Shown: one piece after another, positions 47,337 to 56,848 of the stretch | Layout: the number at the start of each line of letters is the position of its first letter | Numbering within the stretch: position 1 is the first letter of the stretch | From: Rhizobiaceae bacterium MnEN-MB40S | GTDB taxonomy: Bacteria > Pseudomonadota > Alphaproteobacteria > Rhizobiales > Rhizobiaceae | DNA: 64,000 nt | Direction: 5' to 3' | Assembly (NCBI GenBank): GCA_024343425.1 | Contig: BRLC01000003.1 | Span: 124,001 to 188,000 of the forward strand | The notes under the pieces: generated by a model | The model's input: only the letters and a program-made list of their open reading frames with translations | What the model was told of the DNA's origin: nothing | The model's database searches: none | Translations under genes and position numbers: made by a program

Positions 47337-47454
47337 GGAACTTCTCCTCCCAAATCCGGAGCATAACGCTCCAGTGCGGAGTCCGGATTCCACGTTGCCG
47401 CGCCGGTGACCAACCGGACGCTACGGACGCGAGCGGACTCCCGTAATTGTCCGG

Positions 47455-47943
47455 TTATTCGGCAGCCTGTCTGGCGCCGCTGGTTTCAGCGGCTGCAGCG
47501 AGGATCGACTTGACGATATTGTGGTAGCCCGTGCACCGGCAGATATTGCCTTCGAGTTCCGCGCGAACCGTCGCCTCGTCGAGATCGCCGCCATGACGTT
47601 CGATCATGTCAACCGCCGCCATGATCATGCCCGGCGTGCAGAAGCCGCATTGCAGGCCATGATTCTCGTGAAAGGCTTTCTGCACCGGGTGCAGCACGTC
47701 GCCATTCGCGAGACCTTCGATCGTCGTGACCGACGAACCGGACGCCTGTGCCGCCAACATTGTGCACGACTTGACGGCCTTGCCGTCCACATGCACCACG
47801 CAAGCGCCGCATTGCGACGTGTCGCAACCGACATGGGTGCCGGTAAGCGCGAGATTGGAACGAAGAAATTCGACGAGAAGCGTTCTGTCCTCGGCTTCGC
47901 CGCTGACTTTCCGCCCGTTCACCGTCATTGTTATGCTTGCCAT
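47455..47943 (-). CDS. Molybdenum hydroxylase 2Fe-2S (small, CoxS-like) subunit
   Basis: 162 residues. Plant-type ferredoxin cluster: Cys40, Cys45, Cys48, Cys60 ([16 protein letters not shown]...C); second cluster domain: Cys99, Cys102, Cys135, Cys137 (QCGFCTPGM...[10 protein letters not shown]). All eight ligands present. It relays electrons from molybdenum to FAD. First gene of the three-subunit unit; 213 bases separate it from the SDR gene upstream, room for its own promoter. Confidence 0.95.
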   Translation of the reverse strand: MASITMTVNGRKVSGEAEDRTLLVEFLRSNLALTGTHVGCDTSQCGACVVHVDGKAVKSCTMLAAQASGSSVTTIEGLANGDVLHPVQKAFHENHGLQCGFCTPGMIMAAVDMIERHGGDLDEATVRAELEGNICRCTGYHNIVKSILAAAAETSGARQAAE

Positions 47944-48089
47944 CGATTTCCTCCCAGGAAACGATACTTGACTGACACGACGCAGGGTCCTGCGTCATTT
48001 TTCCGGTCCGTCCGCGCGGCCGTGGAGAACGGCCGGAAACGAGCGGAGCGACGACTGGAGCATTATTGCTGTCGCTAGAATCGACATAG

Positions 48090-48118
48090 ATTTTAATTAC
48101 TCCAATTCAATGGAGCCA
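48090..48118 (-). promoter_or_regulatory. Candidate promoter/operator upstream of the molybdenum hydroxylase genes
   Basis: On the minus strand TTGAAT, about 16 bases, then TATGTC is found here, overlapping a dyad CTCCA (48100-48104) / TGGAG (48111-48115). Judged by eye only; the start of coxS-like is 150 bases further on. Two further hairpins lie in between (48001-48038 and 47979-47996). Confidence 0.3.
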
Positions 48119-48156
48119 GTGAAACGGTCCGGTGTCAAGTGCGAAGCGCGGCAGGT

Positions 48157-48903
48157 CTAGATGCAGCGGCCGCCATCGACCTCCATGATCACGCCCGTCA
48201 CCATGCCGGCCTCGTCCGAGCACAGAAAACACGCCGCATTGCCCATATCCTCCGGCGTCGAGAAGCGACCGATCGGTATCGTTGAAAGAAACTTCGCGCG
48301 CATCTCCGGCGTGTCCTCGCCCATGAAGCTTTTCAGGAGCGGGGTCTCGCCCGCAACCGGAGCGATTGCGTTGACGCGAATGCCCTGCGGCGCAAGTTCC
48401 ACGGCCATCGTCTTTGTCGCCGTGATCATCCAGCCCTTGGAGGCGTTATACCAGTTGAGCCGCGGCCTGGGACTGACGCCAGCGGTGGAAGCGACATTCA
48501 TGATGGCGCCCTGCCCCCGGCTTTTCATGTGCGGAACGATACTGCGCGCGGTCAGGTAAACGGACTTGACGTTGACGGCCAGCACCCTGTCGAAATCCTC
48601 CTCCGACACGTCCTCCATCGCCATCGGCAGATGTGTCACGCCGGCGTTGTTGATGAGGATGTCGATCGCGCCGAAAGCTTTGAGGGCCGACTGCGTCATC
48701 GTCTCCACGCTTTCGCCTTTCGACACGTCCACGGCTTGCGCGACGGCGGCGTCTCCGAGTTCAGCGGCGAAGGACGCCGCCGCCTCGCCATTGACGTCGG
48801 CAATCATGACACGGGCGCCTTCATTGACGAATTTTCGCGCGATCCCCGCGCCGAAACCGGACGCGCCTCCCGTCACGATGGCCGATTTTCCTGCAAGCCG
48901 CAT
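48157..48903 (-). CDS. Short-chain dehydrogenase/reductase of the catabolic cluster
   Basis: 248 residues from the ATG at 48903, with GGGGAG eight bases upstream (a GTG at 48912 is too close to that site). Classical SDR: GGASGFGAGIA cofactor motif, Asp in IADVNGE (NAD preference), NNAGVTHLP, Ser in MNVASTAGVS, Tyr-x-x-x-Lys in WYNASKGW, IAPVAGETPL. It follows the aldehyde dehydrogenase by 20 bases. A reasonable role is oxidation of an alcohol intermediate in the same pathway, an inference from position. Confidence 0.92.
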   Translation of the reverse strand: MRLAGKSAIVTGGASGFGAGIARKFVNEGARVMIADVNGEAAASFAAELGDAAVAQAVDVSKGESVETMTQSALKAFGAIDILINNAGVTHLPMAMEDVSEEDFDRVLAVNVKSVYLTARSIVPHMKSRGQGAIMNVASTAGVSPRPRLNWYNASKGWMITATKTMAVELAPQGIRVNAIAPVAGETPLLKSFMGEDTPEMRAKFLSTIPIGRFSTPEDMGNAACFLCSDEAGMVTGVIMEVDGGRCI

Positions 48904-48923
48904 GCTGTTCACTCCCCTTGTCG

Positions 48924-50396
48924 TTATCCGTGATGGGCGGCGACGGTCTTGAGGACCGAAAAACCGTAGAGGGCTTCGAAACCCTTTTCGCGGCCGTGAC
49001 CCGATCGGCCAATGCCGCCAAACGGCAATTCGACGCCGCCGCCGGCGCCGTAATTGTTGATGAAGACCTGACCGGTCCTGATCGCTTTCGCCATCCGCAT
49101 CTGGCGCGAACCGTCACGGGTCCACACGCCGGCGACCAGACCGTAATCGGTGCCGTTGGCGATGGCGATCGCCTCCTCCTCGCTGTCGAACGGGATGATG
49201 ACCTGAACGGGGCCGAAAATCTCGTCTTGCGCAAGGCTGTGGCCGGGCGCAACGCCTTCGACCAGCGCGGGCGCAACGTAATACCCGGCGCCCGGCGCAT
49301 CATCGACAATACGACCGCGGGCGACGATATTCAGCCCGCTCTCTTCCGCGATGCCGACAAATCCGTCGACGATCTGCTTTTGCCTGGCGGAAATCAGCGG
49401 ACCGACGTCGAGATCGGATGCGGCCGGCCCGACTTTCAAACTCTCATAGCGCTGCGCCATCCGCTCGACGACCTGATCGTAGATCGAACGATGCGCGAGA
49501 ATGCGCGACGAGGCGGAGCACGTCTGCCCGGCGTTCTGGATTCCGGCGTTGACGAGGAAAGGCAGGGCCTTGTCGAGATCCGCGTCCTCGAAAACGATTT
49601 GCGGCGATTTGCCGCCGAGCTCCAGCGTGACGGGGACCACGTTTCGCGCCGCCGCCGCCTGAACCAGCCTGCCGACGGCGACCGATCCGGTGAAGGAAAC
49701 ATGATCGACGCCGGGATGGGCGGTCAGCGCAGCGCCGGCCTCTTCGCCCAGACCCGGCACGACGTTGAGCGCTCCGTCCGGAAGGCCGGCGTCCTGGGCG
49801 ATCCGGGCGAAGGTCATCGCCGTCAGGCACGCCTCCTCCGCCGGCTTCAGCACAGCGGCGTTGCCCATGGTCAGGGCCGCGCCGACGGACCGGCCGATGA
49901 TCTGCATCGGATAATTCCAGGGAACGATGTGACCGGTCACGCCATGCGGTTCGCGCAGCGTGTAGACGGTGTAGCCGTCGAGATAGGGAATGGTCTCGCC
50001 ATGGATCTTGTCGGCGGCGCCGCCATAGAATTCCATATAGCGGGCAAGCGCGATCGCATCGTTACGCGCCTGGGTGAGCGGTTTTCCGACATCGGCCGCC
50101 TCCAGCTCGGCAAGCATGTCGACATGATCCAGCACCAGCCTGCCGATGCGGGTCAGCACACGGCCCCGTTCGGCCGCCGGAAGCTTGCCCCATTCGCCGT
50201 CAAGCGCCGCCCGGGCGGCTGAAACGGCGGCGTCGACATCAGCCGCCTTGCCGCGGGCGATCTCACCCATGATCTCACCGGTCGACGGGTTCTCGATCGA
50301 CAAAGTCTCGCCGTCGGCCGAAGCGATCCAGTGACCGCCGATGAAACATTTTGCCGGACTGAAGCCCGGATTGTCGGGACGTTCCATATCAATCAT
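48924..50396 (-). CDS. Aldehyde dehydrogenase of the catabolic cluster
   Basis: 490 residues, normal length. HIVPWNYPMQIIGRSVGAAL, FTGSVAVGRLVQ, general-base Glu in LELGGKSPQIVFEDAD, nucleophile Cys in NAGQTCSASS, and EIFGPVQVI with PFGGIGRSGHGREKG. NAD-dependent oxidation of an aldehyde to the acid, probably betaine-aldehyde or 4-amino/semialdehyde-like by general similarity; not assignable. Its ATG overlaps the stop of the ATPase gene (ATGA at 50393-50396), tying it to the transporter. Confidence 0.94.
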   Translation of the reverse strand: MIDMERPDNPGFSPAKCFIGGHWIASADGETLSIENPSTGEIMGEIARGKAADVDAAVSAARAALDGEWGKLPAAERGRVLTRIGRLVLDHVDMLAELEAADVGKPLTQARNDAIALARYMEFYGGAADKIHGETIPYLDGYTVYTLREPHGVTGHIVPWNYPMQIIGRSVGAALTMGNAAVLKPAEEACLTAMTFARIAQDAGLPDGALNVVPGLGEEAGAALTAHPGVDHVSFTGSVAVGRLVQAAAARNVVPVTLELGGKSPQIVFEDADLDKALPFLVNAGIQNAGQTCSASSRILAHRSIYDQVVERMAQRYESLKVGPAASDLDVGPLISARQKQIVDGFVGIAEESGLNIVARGRIVDDAPGAGYYVAPALVEGVAPGHSLAQDEIFGPVQVIIPFDSEEEAIAIANGTDYGLVAGVWTRDGSRQMRMAKAIRTGQVFINNYGAGGGVELPFGGIGRSGHGREKGFEALYGFSVLKTVAAHHG

Positions 50397-52030
50397 CCTT
50401 CCGAATTGCGGTTTTCGCGCGCCTCTCGGGCGCTCAACGCCGCGTCCAGGATCGGCGTCGCAGCCAGCAGTTCCTTGGTATAGGCGTGTTGCGGATTGAG
50501 AAAGACGTCTTCGGTCGGGCCTTCCTCGACGATTTTCCCTGCCTTCATCACCATCACCCGGTCGGTGATTGCGCGCACCACGGACAGATCATGAGAAATG
50601 AACAGATAAGATACAGCCAGCCGGTCGGACAGATCGGCGAGCAGGTCAAGGATCTGCGCGCGGATTGACACGTCGAGCGCCGACACCGCCTCGTCGAGCA
50701 CGATCAGCGACGGTTCGATGATCAGCGCGCGGGCGATGGCGATCCGCTGTCGCTGACCGCCGGAGAATTCGTGGATGTATTTGTCGGCGTCCGAGGCCTG
50801 CAGGCCGACATCGGTCAAGGCGCTGACAATCCGCTCGCGGCGCTCGGCGCCTGTGGGTGGATTGTCGAGCAGATGAAACGGTTCGGTGATCAGCCGGTCC
50901 ACCCGATGTCGCGGATTGAATGAACTGTAAGGATCCTGGAAAACGACCTGGACCTGTCGACGGCTCTTGATGTTTGGTCCGCCGCCGGCAGAGGAGAACA
51001 GATCGCCATTGAGACGGATTTCGCCACCCTGGATCGCATCGAGCGCCAGGATGGCGCGGGTGAGCGTCGACTTGCCGCAACCGCTTTCGCCGACGAGACC
51101 GACATTCTCGCCCCGCGCGATTTTCAGCGACACATTGTCGACAGCCCGAAAGCGGCCAGGCGCGGAAAACAGCGACGTGCGAGGCAGCGCGTAATCGCGG
51201 ACGACGTCTTCCACCTGCACGACCGGCGGTTTCGCCGCGTCGATTTCGTGCGTCTTGCGCTCAGGCACGTGGCCGGAGGCCTCGAACAGCGCCTTCGTGT
51301 AGGGATGCGACATTTGCCGGAACAGCGGCACGGTCTTACCCTGCTCCACCACTTCTCCGTCTTTCATGATGGCGATCTCGTCGGCCATGTCGGCGACGAC
51401 GGCGAGATCGTGGGTAATCAGCACCAGACCCATGTCGTCTTCCTCGACCAGCCGCTTCAGCAGGGTCAGGATCTGCGCCTGGGTGGTGACGTCGAGCGCC
51501 GTCGTCGGTTCGTCGGCGATGAGCAGCCGCGGCTTCAGGGCGATCGCCATGGCGATAACGACGCGCTGGCGCTGACCGCCCGACAGGTTGTGCGGGTAGC
51601 GGTCGAGCGGAAAACGATCCTCCGGCAGACCGACGCGATTGAGCGCTTCCCTGGCGATCGCCTTTGCCTCGCGTTTCGACGCGCCTGTATGGATGAGGAT
51701 CGTCTCGGCCACCTGGTCGCCGATGGTCTGCACCGGATTGAGCGCGGTCATCGGCTCCTGGAACACCATGCCGATATCGTTGCCGCGGATCCTGCACATC
51801 TCCTTCTCGCTGCATTCGTTGAGCGATCTGCCGTCCAGCCGGATATGCCCGGACCATTCCGACCCGCCCGGCAGGAGCTGCATGACGCTCATCGCCGTCA
51901 TCGATTTTCCCGAGCCGGATTCGCCGACAATGCCCAGAACCTTGCCGGCTTCAAGAGAGAGGGAGACGTCGCGCAGGATCGGCAATCCGTAAATCGAGAG
52001 GCTCAGCTTGTCGATTTCGAGCAGGGACAT
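50393..52030 (-). CDS. Dipeptide/oligopeptide-type ABC transporter, fused double ATP-binding protein
   Basis: 545 residues from the ATG at 52030. Two complete ABC cassettes (DppD- plus DppF-like) in one chain. Cassette 1: Walker [11 protein letters not shown], signature [10 protein letters not shown], Walker [13 protein letters not shown]-loop ITHDLAV. Cassette 2 (from about 280): Walker [13 protein letters not shown], signature [10 protein letters not shown], Walker [19 protein letters not shown]; both followed by oligopeptide-type C-terminal tails. The start overlaps the permease stop (TGATG). Confidence 0.95.
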   Translation of the reverse strand: MSLLEIDKLSLSIYGLPILRDVSLSLEAGKVLGIVGESGSGKSMTAMSVMQLLPGGSEWSGHIRLDGRSLNECSEKEMCRIRGNDIGMVFQEPMTALNPVQTIGDQVAETILIHTGASKREAKAIAREALNRVGLPEDRFPLDRYPHNLSGGQRQRVVIAMAIALKPRLLIADEPTTALDVTTQAQILTLLKRLVEEDDMGLVLITHDLAVVADMADEIAIMKDGEVVEQGKTVPLFRQMSHPYTKALFEASGHVPERKTHEIDAAKPPVVQVEDVVRDYALPRTSLFSAPGRFRAVDNVSLKIARGENVGLVGESGCGKSTLTRAILALDAIQGGEIRLNGDLFSSAGGGPNIKSRRQVQVVFQDPYSSFNPRHRVDRLITEPFHLLDNPPTGAERRERIVSALTDVGLQASDADKYIHEFSGGQRQRIAIARALIIEPSLIVLDEAVSALDVSIRAQILDLLADLSDRLAVSYLFISHDLSVVRAITDRVMVMKAGKIVEEGPTEDVFLNPQHAYTKELLAATPILDAALSAREARENRNSEG

Positions 52031-52899
52031 CAGCGCGCCCTTCTCAGCCGGGGGTCGAATATATCGCGCAGACCATCGCCCATCAGGTTGAGGCCGAGGA
52101 CGGTGAGCACGATTGCAAGACCCGGAAAGATGACGGTCTGCGGCGCAAGCGCATAGAGCGTCTGGTGTTCGGCGAGCATGCGGCCCCAACTCGGCAGCGG
52201 CGGCTGCGTGCCGAGCCCGACGAAGGCGAGACCGGCTTCGGCGAGGATACCCAGCGAAAACTGGATCGTGCCCTGGACGATGAGCAGGTTGAGGATGTTG
52301 GGCAGGATATGTTCGGCGGAAATCCGCGCCTGGCCCTTGCCGGCGACGCGGGCGGCCAGCACATAATCGCGGGTCCACAGTGACAGGGCCGCGCCGCGGG
52401 CGAGCCGGGCGAAAACCGGTATATTGAAGATGCCAATGGCGATGATGGCGTTGATCGCTCCGGGGCCGAAAACAGCGGTGATCATGATGGCGATCAAGAG
52501 CGCCGGAAAGGCGAAGACGAGGTCGTTACCGCGCATGATGACTTCGTCGAGCAGGCTGCCGTGGCGCGCGGCCGCCAGCAGCCCGAGCGGCACGCCGGCG
52601 ACGATGCCGATGCCGACGGCGACGAGAGCAACCGCAATCGAAACCCGGGCGCCGACCATGATCATGGAAAAGATGTCCCGCCCGAAGATGTCGGTGCCGA
52701 ACCAGTGTTCGAGCGACGGCGGCTTCAGCTTGTTTGGAATGTTGAGAACCGTGACGTCATAGGGAACCCAGAAGAAGGAAATCACGGCCGCAAGAACGAA
52801 AAGCAACGTCAGGAGAAAGCCGATCATGAAGCTCGGTGACCGCAGCGCCGAGCCGAGAAGGCCCGATGAAGGTCGGGAATTCAGCGACATGTCGCTCAT
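52030..52899 (-). CDS. ABC transporter permease, DppC-type
   Basis: 289 residues from the ATG at 52899. N-terminal helix FMIGFLLTLLFVLAAVISFFW, then WFGTDIFGRDIFSMIMVGAR typical of DppC, five further helices and the EAA loop region (AARVAGKGQARISAEHILPNILN). Pairs with the upstream DppB-type permease, whose stop it overlaps by four bases (ATGA), and with the double ATPase that follows. Confidence 0.94.
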   Translation of the reverse strand: MSDMSLNSRPSSGLLGSALRSPSFMIGFLLTLLFVLAAVISFFWVPYDVTVLNIPNKLKPPSLEHWFGTDIFGRDIFSMIMVGARVSIAVALVAVGIGIVAGVPLGLLAAARHGSLLDEVIMRGNDLVFAFPALLIAIMITAVFGPGAINAIIAIGIFNIPVFARLARGAALSLWTRDYVLAARVAGKGQARISAEHILPNILNLLIVQGTIQFSLGILAEAGLAFVGLGTQPPLPSWGRMLAEHQTLYALAPQTVIFPGLAIVLTVLGLNLMGDGLRDIFDPRLRRAR

Positions 52900-53846
52900 G
52901 ACCGCCCCCTCCTGAGCCTCGGATCGGCGATGGCGTAGGTCACGTCGACCAGGAAGGTCACGAGAATGACGGCGAAGACGAGCAGCATCACCGCGCTTTT
53001 CACGACGATCAGGTCGCGCTGAGTGATCGCCTGGAATATCAGACTGCCCATGCCCGGAAAATAGAAGATCCGTTCGATGATGATCGCGCCGGCAAGCAGG
53101 AAGGAGAACTGCAGGCCAATGATGGTGAGCACCGGAATCAGCGCATTGCGGATGGCGTGACGCCAGAGCGCCTGGCGACGGCTGAGACCCTTGGCGCGCG
53201 CAGTGCGGATGAAGTCTTCGCCGAGCGTGTCGAGCAGCGACGAACGCATGACGCGGGCGAGGATCGAGGCTTGAGGGAGCGCGAGCGCCACGGCGGGCAG
53301 GGTCATCGCCTTCATGCCGGCCCAGAAGCCGGCGTCCCAGCCCGGAAAGCCGCCGGCGGAAAACCAGCGCAGGATACCGGCGAAAACAAGCTGCAGCAGC
53401 ATGGCGAACCAGAAATTGGGCACGGCGATGCCGAGCTGGGTGACGCCCATGATCGACACGTCTGTCGGCGAATTGCGTCTGGCGGCGGCGAGCACGCCGA
53501 CCGGAAAGGCGATCAGCGTCGACAGCGTCAGCGCATAGATGGTAAGCGGCAGCGACACCCAGACGCGGTCGGCGATCAGATTGCCGACAGGCACCTTGTA
53601 GGTGTAGCTCACGCCGAACTCGCCACGGAACATGCCGGTGATCCACTCCCAGTAGCGGACGAAGGCAGGCGCATCGAGGCCGAGGCTTTCGCGCAGGGCG
53701 GCGACCGTGTCGGGCGCGGCGTTGAGGCCGAGCATGAACGACGCCGGATCGCCCGGGACAACCTCGATAACCAGAAAAATGACGATGCTGGCCGCGATCA
53801 GGCTGAGCGCGAGAGATCCGATGCGTCTGGCCAGGAATGGGAGCAT
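52896..53846 (-). CDS. ABC transporter permease, DppB-type
   Basis: 316 residues. Six helices; the DppB pattern is clear: start LARRIGSLALSLIAASIVIFLVIEVVPGDPA, FGVSYTYKVPV, and the EAA loop RTARAKGLSRRQALWRHAIRNALIPVLT with following IIERIFYFPGMG. First permease gene, 63 bases after the binding-protein gene, from which it is separated by a hairpin. Confidence 0.95.
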   Translation of the reverse strand: MLPFLARRIGSLALSLIAASIVIFLVIEVVPGDPASFMLGLNAAPDTVAALRESLGLDAPAFVRYWEWITGMFRGEFGVSYTYKVPVGNLIADRVWVSLPLTIYALTLSTLIAFPVGVLAAARRNSPTDVSIMGVTQLGIAVPNFWFAMLLQLVFAGILRWFSAGGFPGWDAGFWAGMKAMTLPAVALALPQASILARVMRSSLLDTLGEDFIRTARAKGLSRRQALWRHAIRNALIPVLTIIGLQFSFLLAGAIIIERIFYFPGMGSLIFQAITQRDLIVVKSAVMLLVFAVILVTFLVDVTYAIADPRLRRGRS

Positions 53847-53872
53847 GAATTCAAATCGGATAAAGAAAAGAC

Positions 53873-53892
53873 GGGAGCCCGTTCGGGCTCCC
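53873..53892 (-). terminator. Hairpin between binding-protein and permease genes
   Basis: GGGAGCCCG and CGGGCTCCC form a near-perfect 9-bp stem with a tiny loop; on the minus strand it is followed by GTCTTTTCTTT. Placement just after the substrate-binding protein gene fits a partial terminator or mRNA-stabilising hairpin that keeps binding protein in excess over the membrane subunits. Confidence 0.65.
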
Positions 53893-53909
53893 GCTCAGGT
53901 GTGTGCGGC

Positions 53910-55400
53910 TCAGTCTTCCCAGTAGACCGACGTCATGTCGTTCGCCTGGGTCGGACGGTTCGGCCAGATGCCCTTCAGCTTGGCGTTGACGACCCCGGTG
54001 TTGGCGAGCTGGAAGAGATAGCCGTTGACGTAGTCGTCGGCGATTTTCTTCTGCGCCGCCTGAAGCAGTTCGGTCCGCTTTGCGGGATCGGTCGTGTTGT
54101 TGAGGTCTTCCATGATCTTCTGGAATTCCGGGCTGTCATACTGGAAATAGTAGTCCGGACGCGCATAGATGCCGATATCCATCGGCTCCGTGTGCGAAAC
54201 GATCGTCAGACCGAAATCCTTGCCCTTGAAGACCTGTTCCAGCCACTGCGCCCATTCCAGATTGCTGATCTCGGTCTCGATGCCGACATCGCGCAGCTGC
54301 GCGGCGATGATCTCGCCGCCGCGGCGGGCGTAGGAAGGCGGCGGGAGTTTCAGCGTGGTGGTGAAACCGTCCGCGAATCCGGCTTCGGCCAGCAGCTTCT
54401 TCGCCATTTCCGGATCGTAGTTCGACTGCGCCGTCAGATCGACATAGGCCGGGTTATGCGGGGCGAAGTGGGTGCCGATCGGTGTTCCGTAGCCGAACAT
54501 TGCGCCGTCGATGATGGCGCTGCGATCGATGGCGTGGGCCAGGGCTTCACGCACTTTCGGATTGTCGAAGGGCGGCTGCTTGTTGTTGGTCGAGAGAATG
54601 GTTTCGCCTTCCGTCGAACCGACGACCACGTTGAAGCGCGGATCGGCTTCGAACTGGGCGAGGTTTTCCGGCGCCGGAAACGGCATGAAGGAATCGACGT
54701 CGCCCGCCATGACGGCCGCAAAAGCGGCGTTCGGGTCCGAGATGAACTTGAAGGTGACTTTTTCGAGCTTTGCCGGCTCACCCCAGTAATCCGGGTTTTT
54801 CACGAGGTCGATATGGTCGCCCTCGACCCAGTCGTCGAACTTGAAGGCGCCGGTTCCAACCGGATTGGTGGCGTTCGTGGCGGCCGTTTCCGGCGCGACG
54901 ATGACTGCGTCGCCCCAGGCAAGGTTGAAGAGAATGCTGCCGTTCGGCTTGGAAAGCGTAACCTTGACGGTTGAAGGATCGACTGCCTCGACCGATTCGA
55001 TATCCGCATAGAGCGCCTTCTGGGCGTTCGTGGATTCTTCCGCATTGATGCGGTCGAGCGAGAACTTGACGTCTTCGGCGGTGAAGTCGGATCCGTCGTG
55101 GAACTTCACGCCTTCGCGCAGTTTGAAGGTATAGACCTTGCCGTCATCCGAGATTTCCCAGGATTCGGCGAGGCCCGGCACGACGCTGCCGTCGGAGGCA
55201 AAACGGGTCAGCCCTTCGAACACGTTCGAGTAGGTGACTTCGTCAATGGCCGCGGCTGCGCCGCCTGTCGGATCGAGATTCGGCGGCTCGAGCTGAGCGC
55301 CGAGCGTGACTTCCGTGTTGGCGGCGAATGCGACCGGGGTCAACGCCGTCGAGACGACCAACGCTCCGGCGATGGCGAATGCCCTGATGTGTGTCTGCAT
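53910..55400 (-). CDS. ABC transporter substrate-binding protein (SBP_bac_5, dipeptide/oligopeptide type)
   Basis: 496 residues. Signal peptide (AIAGALVVSTALTPVAFA), then the cluster C binding fold: LDPTGGAAAAIDEVTYSNVFEGL, VVPGLAESWEISDDGKVYTFKLREGVKFHDGSDFTAEDVKFSLDR in its parts, TGAFKFDDW, PKVREALAHAIDR and YARPDYYFQ. Ligands of this family range from peptides to opines, nickel and amino-acid conjugates. AGGAG lies eight bases before the ATG. Follows the M20 gene by 70 bases. Confidence 0.95.
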   Translation of the reverse strand: MQTHIRAFAIAGALVVSTALTPVAFAANTEVTLGAQLEPPNLDPTGGAAAAIDEVTYSNVFEGLTRFASDGSVVPGLAESWEISDDGKVYTFKLREGVKFHDGSDFTAEDVKFSLDRINAEESTNAQKALYADIESVEAVDPSTVKVTLSKPNGSILFNLAWGDAVIVAPETAATNATNPVGTGAFKFDDWVEGDHIDLVKNPDYWGEPAKLEKVTFKFISDPNAAFAAVMAGDVDSFMPFPAPENLAQFEADPRFNVVVGSTEGETILSTNNKQPPFDNPKVREALAHAIDRSAIIDGAMFGYGTPIGTHFAPHNPAYVDLTAQSNYDPEMAKKLLAEAGFADGFTTTLKLPPPSYARRGGEIIAAQLRDVGIETEISNLEWAQWLEQVFKGKDFGLTIVSHTEPMDIGIYARPDYYFQYDSPEFQKIMEDLNNTTDPAKRTELLQAAQKKIADDYVNGYLFQLANTGVVNAKLKGIWPNRPTQANDMTSVYWED

Positions 55401-55470
55401 AATCGGTTCTCCTGTAGTTCCCTGTTATTTTTCGCTTATTGAAGACTGTTACTGCGCCCGCCCTGCGACT

Positions 55471-56763
55471 TCAAGCGCCGAGAAGGTCCTCCAGAGACAG
55501 CGCCATCACCTTGGCCGAATCGATCATGTCGTCGACGCCGACCCATTCATCGGGCTGGTGGGCGAGATCGAGAATACCCGGTCCATAGGCGATACAGTCC
55601 TTCAAGCGCCCGATGCGGTCAATATGCTTCTGATCATAGGTGCCGGGCGAGACGACGTATTCCGGCTTGCGCGCGAGCACCTGCTCGATCGACTTCGAGA
55701 CAGAGCGCACGACCGGGGCGTCCTCATCGGTCATCGTTGGACTGACCTGCCACAGTTCCCGCAATTCGTAGGAGAAGCGGTCGCGTTCGCTTGCCAGCTT
55801 GTCGAGAATATCGACGATCTCCTGACGCACTTCGTCAGCGTCTTCCTCGATCAGATAGCGCCGGTCGACAACCATGCGGCAGGAATCAGGCACGCAGGCG
55901 GACGGAAATCCTGTGAAATCGGCTTCCGGTTCGGCCTGGCCACCATGGAAGGAGTTGATGTTCATCGTCGACTGGCGCGCGCCTTCGGGCACGACCGGCA
56001 TGGCGGTGTGCTTGTTGGCGAGCGCCGGATAGAGCGTGGTTTCAAACTCCTGAAGCACGGCGCCCATATGGCGCACGGCGCAGTCTCCGAGAAACGGCAT
56101 CGATCCGTGGGCGATGTGGCCCTTTGTCTCGATCTCCGCCCACCACACGCCGCGATGGCCAAGGCAGATACGGTCCTTGTTGAGCGGTTCGGGAATGATG
56201 ACGTGCTGGACGCGCGACGGATCGAAATAGCCCTGCTCGGCAAGCCAGGCGACCCCGCCATAGCCGCCGGTTTCCTCGTCCGCCGTTCCGGAAATCTCGA
56301 TCGCGCCGGCGAAATCCGGACGCGCGTCGATGAAGGCTTCCGCCGCAATGATCGAGGCGGCGAGCCCGCCTTTCATGTCACAGGCGCCGCGTCCGTAGAT
56401 TTTCCCGTCTTCGAGTTCGCCGCCGAAAGGATCCTTCGTCCAGTCCTTTCCGGTTTCAACGACATCCGTGTGGGAGTTGAAATGCACGCACTTGCCTGGA
56501 ACGCCGCCCTCGCGGCGGGCGATCACGTTCCAGCGCGGATAGCGGTCGCTGTCGCCCGGCGTGCCTTCAGCGCGTAGCAACCGGACCTCGAAACCACGCT
56601 TCTTCAGCCTTTCGGCAAGGTATTCGCAGATTTCAAGATAGGCTTCCCCCGGCGGATTGAGGGTCGGAATCCGGATCAGGTCCTGCGTGAGGGCAATGAG
56701 TTCGTCGCGACGCGCGTCGATCAGATCAAGATACGAACCGCGGACGGATTGCGCCACTCCCAT
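55471..56763 (-). CDS. M20 family metallohydrolase (ArgE/DapE-type deacylase)
   Basis: 430 residues from the ATG at 56763, with GGGGAAA before it. Zinc ligands in order: His in HFNSHTDVV, bridging Asp in GRGACDMKGG, Glu pair in TADEETGGYGG, Asp/Glu in VIIPEPLN, and a C-terminal His in GTYDQKHID. These enzymes hydrolyse amide bonds of N-acyl amino acids and similar compounds. As the first gene of a run with a peptide-type importer, aldehyde dehydrogenase and SDR, it probably performs the first cytoplasmic cleavage. Divergent from the PAS-LuxR regulator. Confidence 0.93.
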   Translation of the reverse strand: MGVAQSVRGSYLDLIDARRDELIALTQDLIRIPTLNPPGEAYLEICEYLAERLKKRGFEVRLLRAEGTPGDSDRYPRWNVIARREGGVPGKCVHFNSHTDVVETGKDWTKDPFGGELEDGKIYGRGACDMKGGLAASIIAAEAFIDARPDFAGAIEISGTADEETGGYGGVAWLAEQGYFDPSRVQHVIIPEPLNKDRICLGHRGVWWAEIETKGHIAHGSMPFLGDCAVRHMGAVLQEFETTLYPALANKHTAMPVVPEGARQSTMNINSFHGGQAEPEADFTGFPSACVPDSCRMVVDRRYLIEEDADEVRQEIVDILDKLASERDRFSYELRELWQVSPTMTDEDAPVVRSVSKSIEQVLARKPEYVVSPGTYDQKHIDRIGRLKDCIAYGPGILDLAHQPDEWVGVDDMIDSAKVMALSLEDLLGA

Positions 56764-56848
56764 GTGTTTTTCCCCGTTTGTCGCTATAAAGAAAGGGATA
56801 TTTCCGCCAAGGGCGGATAGCCGCAATACCGTGATACTACGAAACGTG

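Noticed and set aside
44170..47943. Aerobic CO dehydrogenase (coxSLM)
   Set aside because: The large-subunit loop is AYRGAGR (form II), not AYRCSFR, so CO oxidation cannot be claimed and cox gene names were withheld.
53157..54974. 605-residue plus-strand frame opposite the ABC transporter genes
   Set aside because: Arg/His/Gly-rich shadow of the permease and binding-protein genes, spanning two of them.
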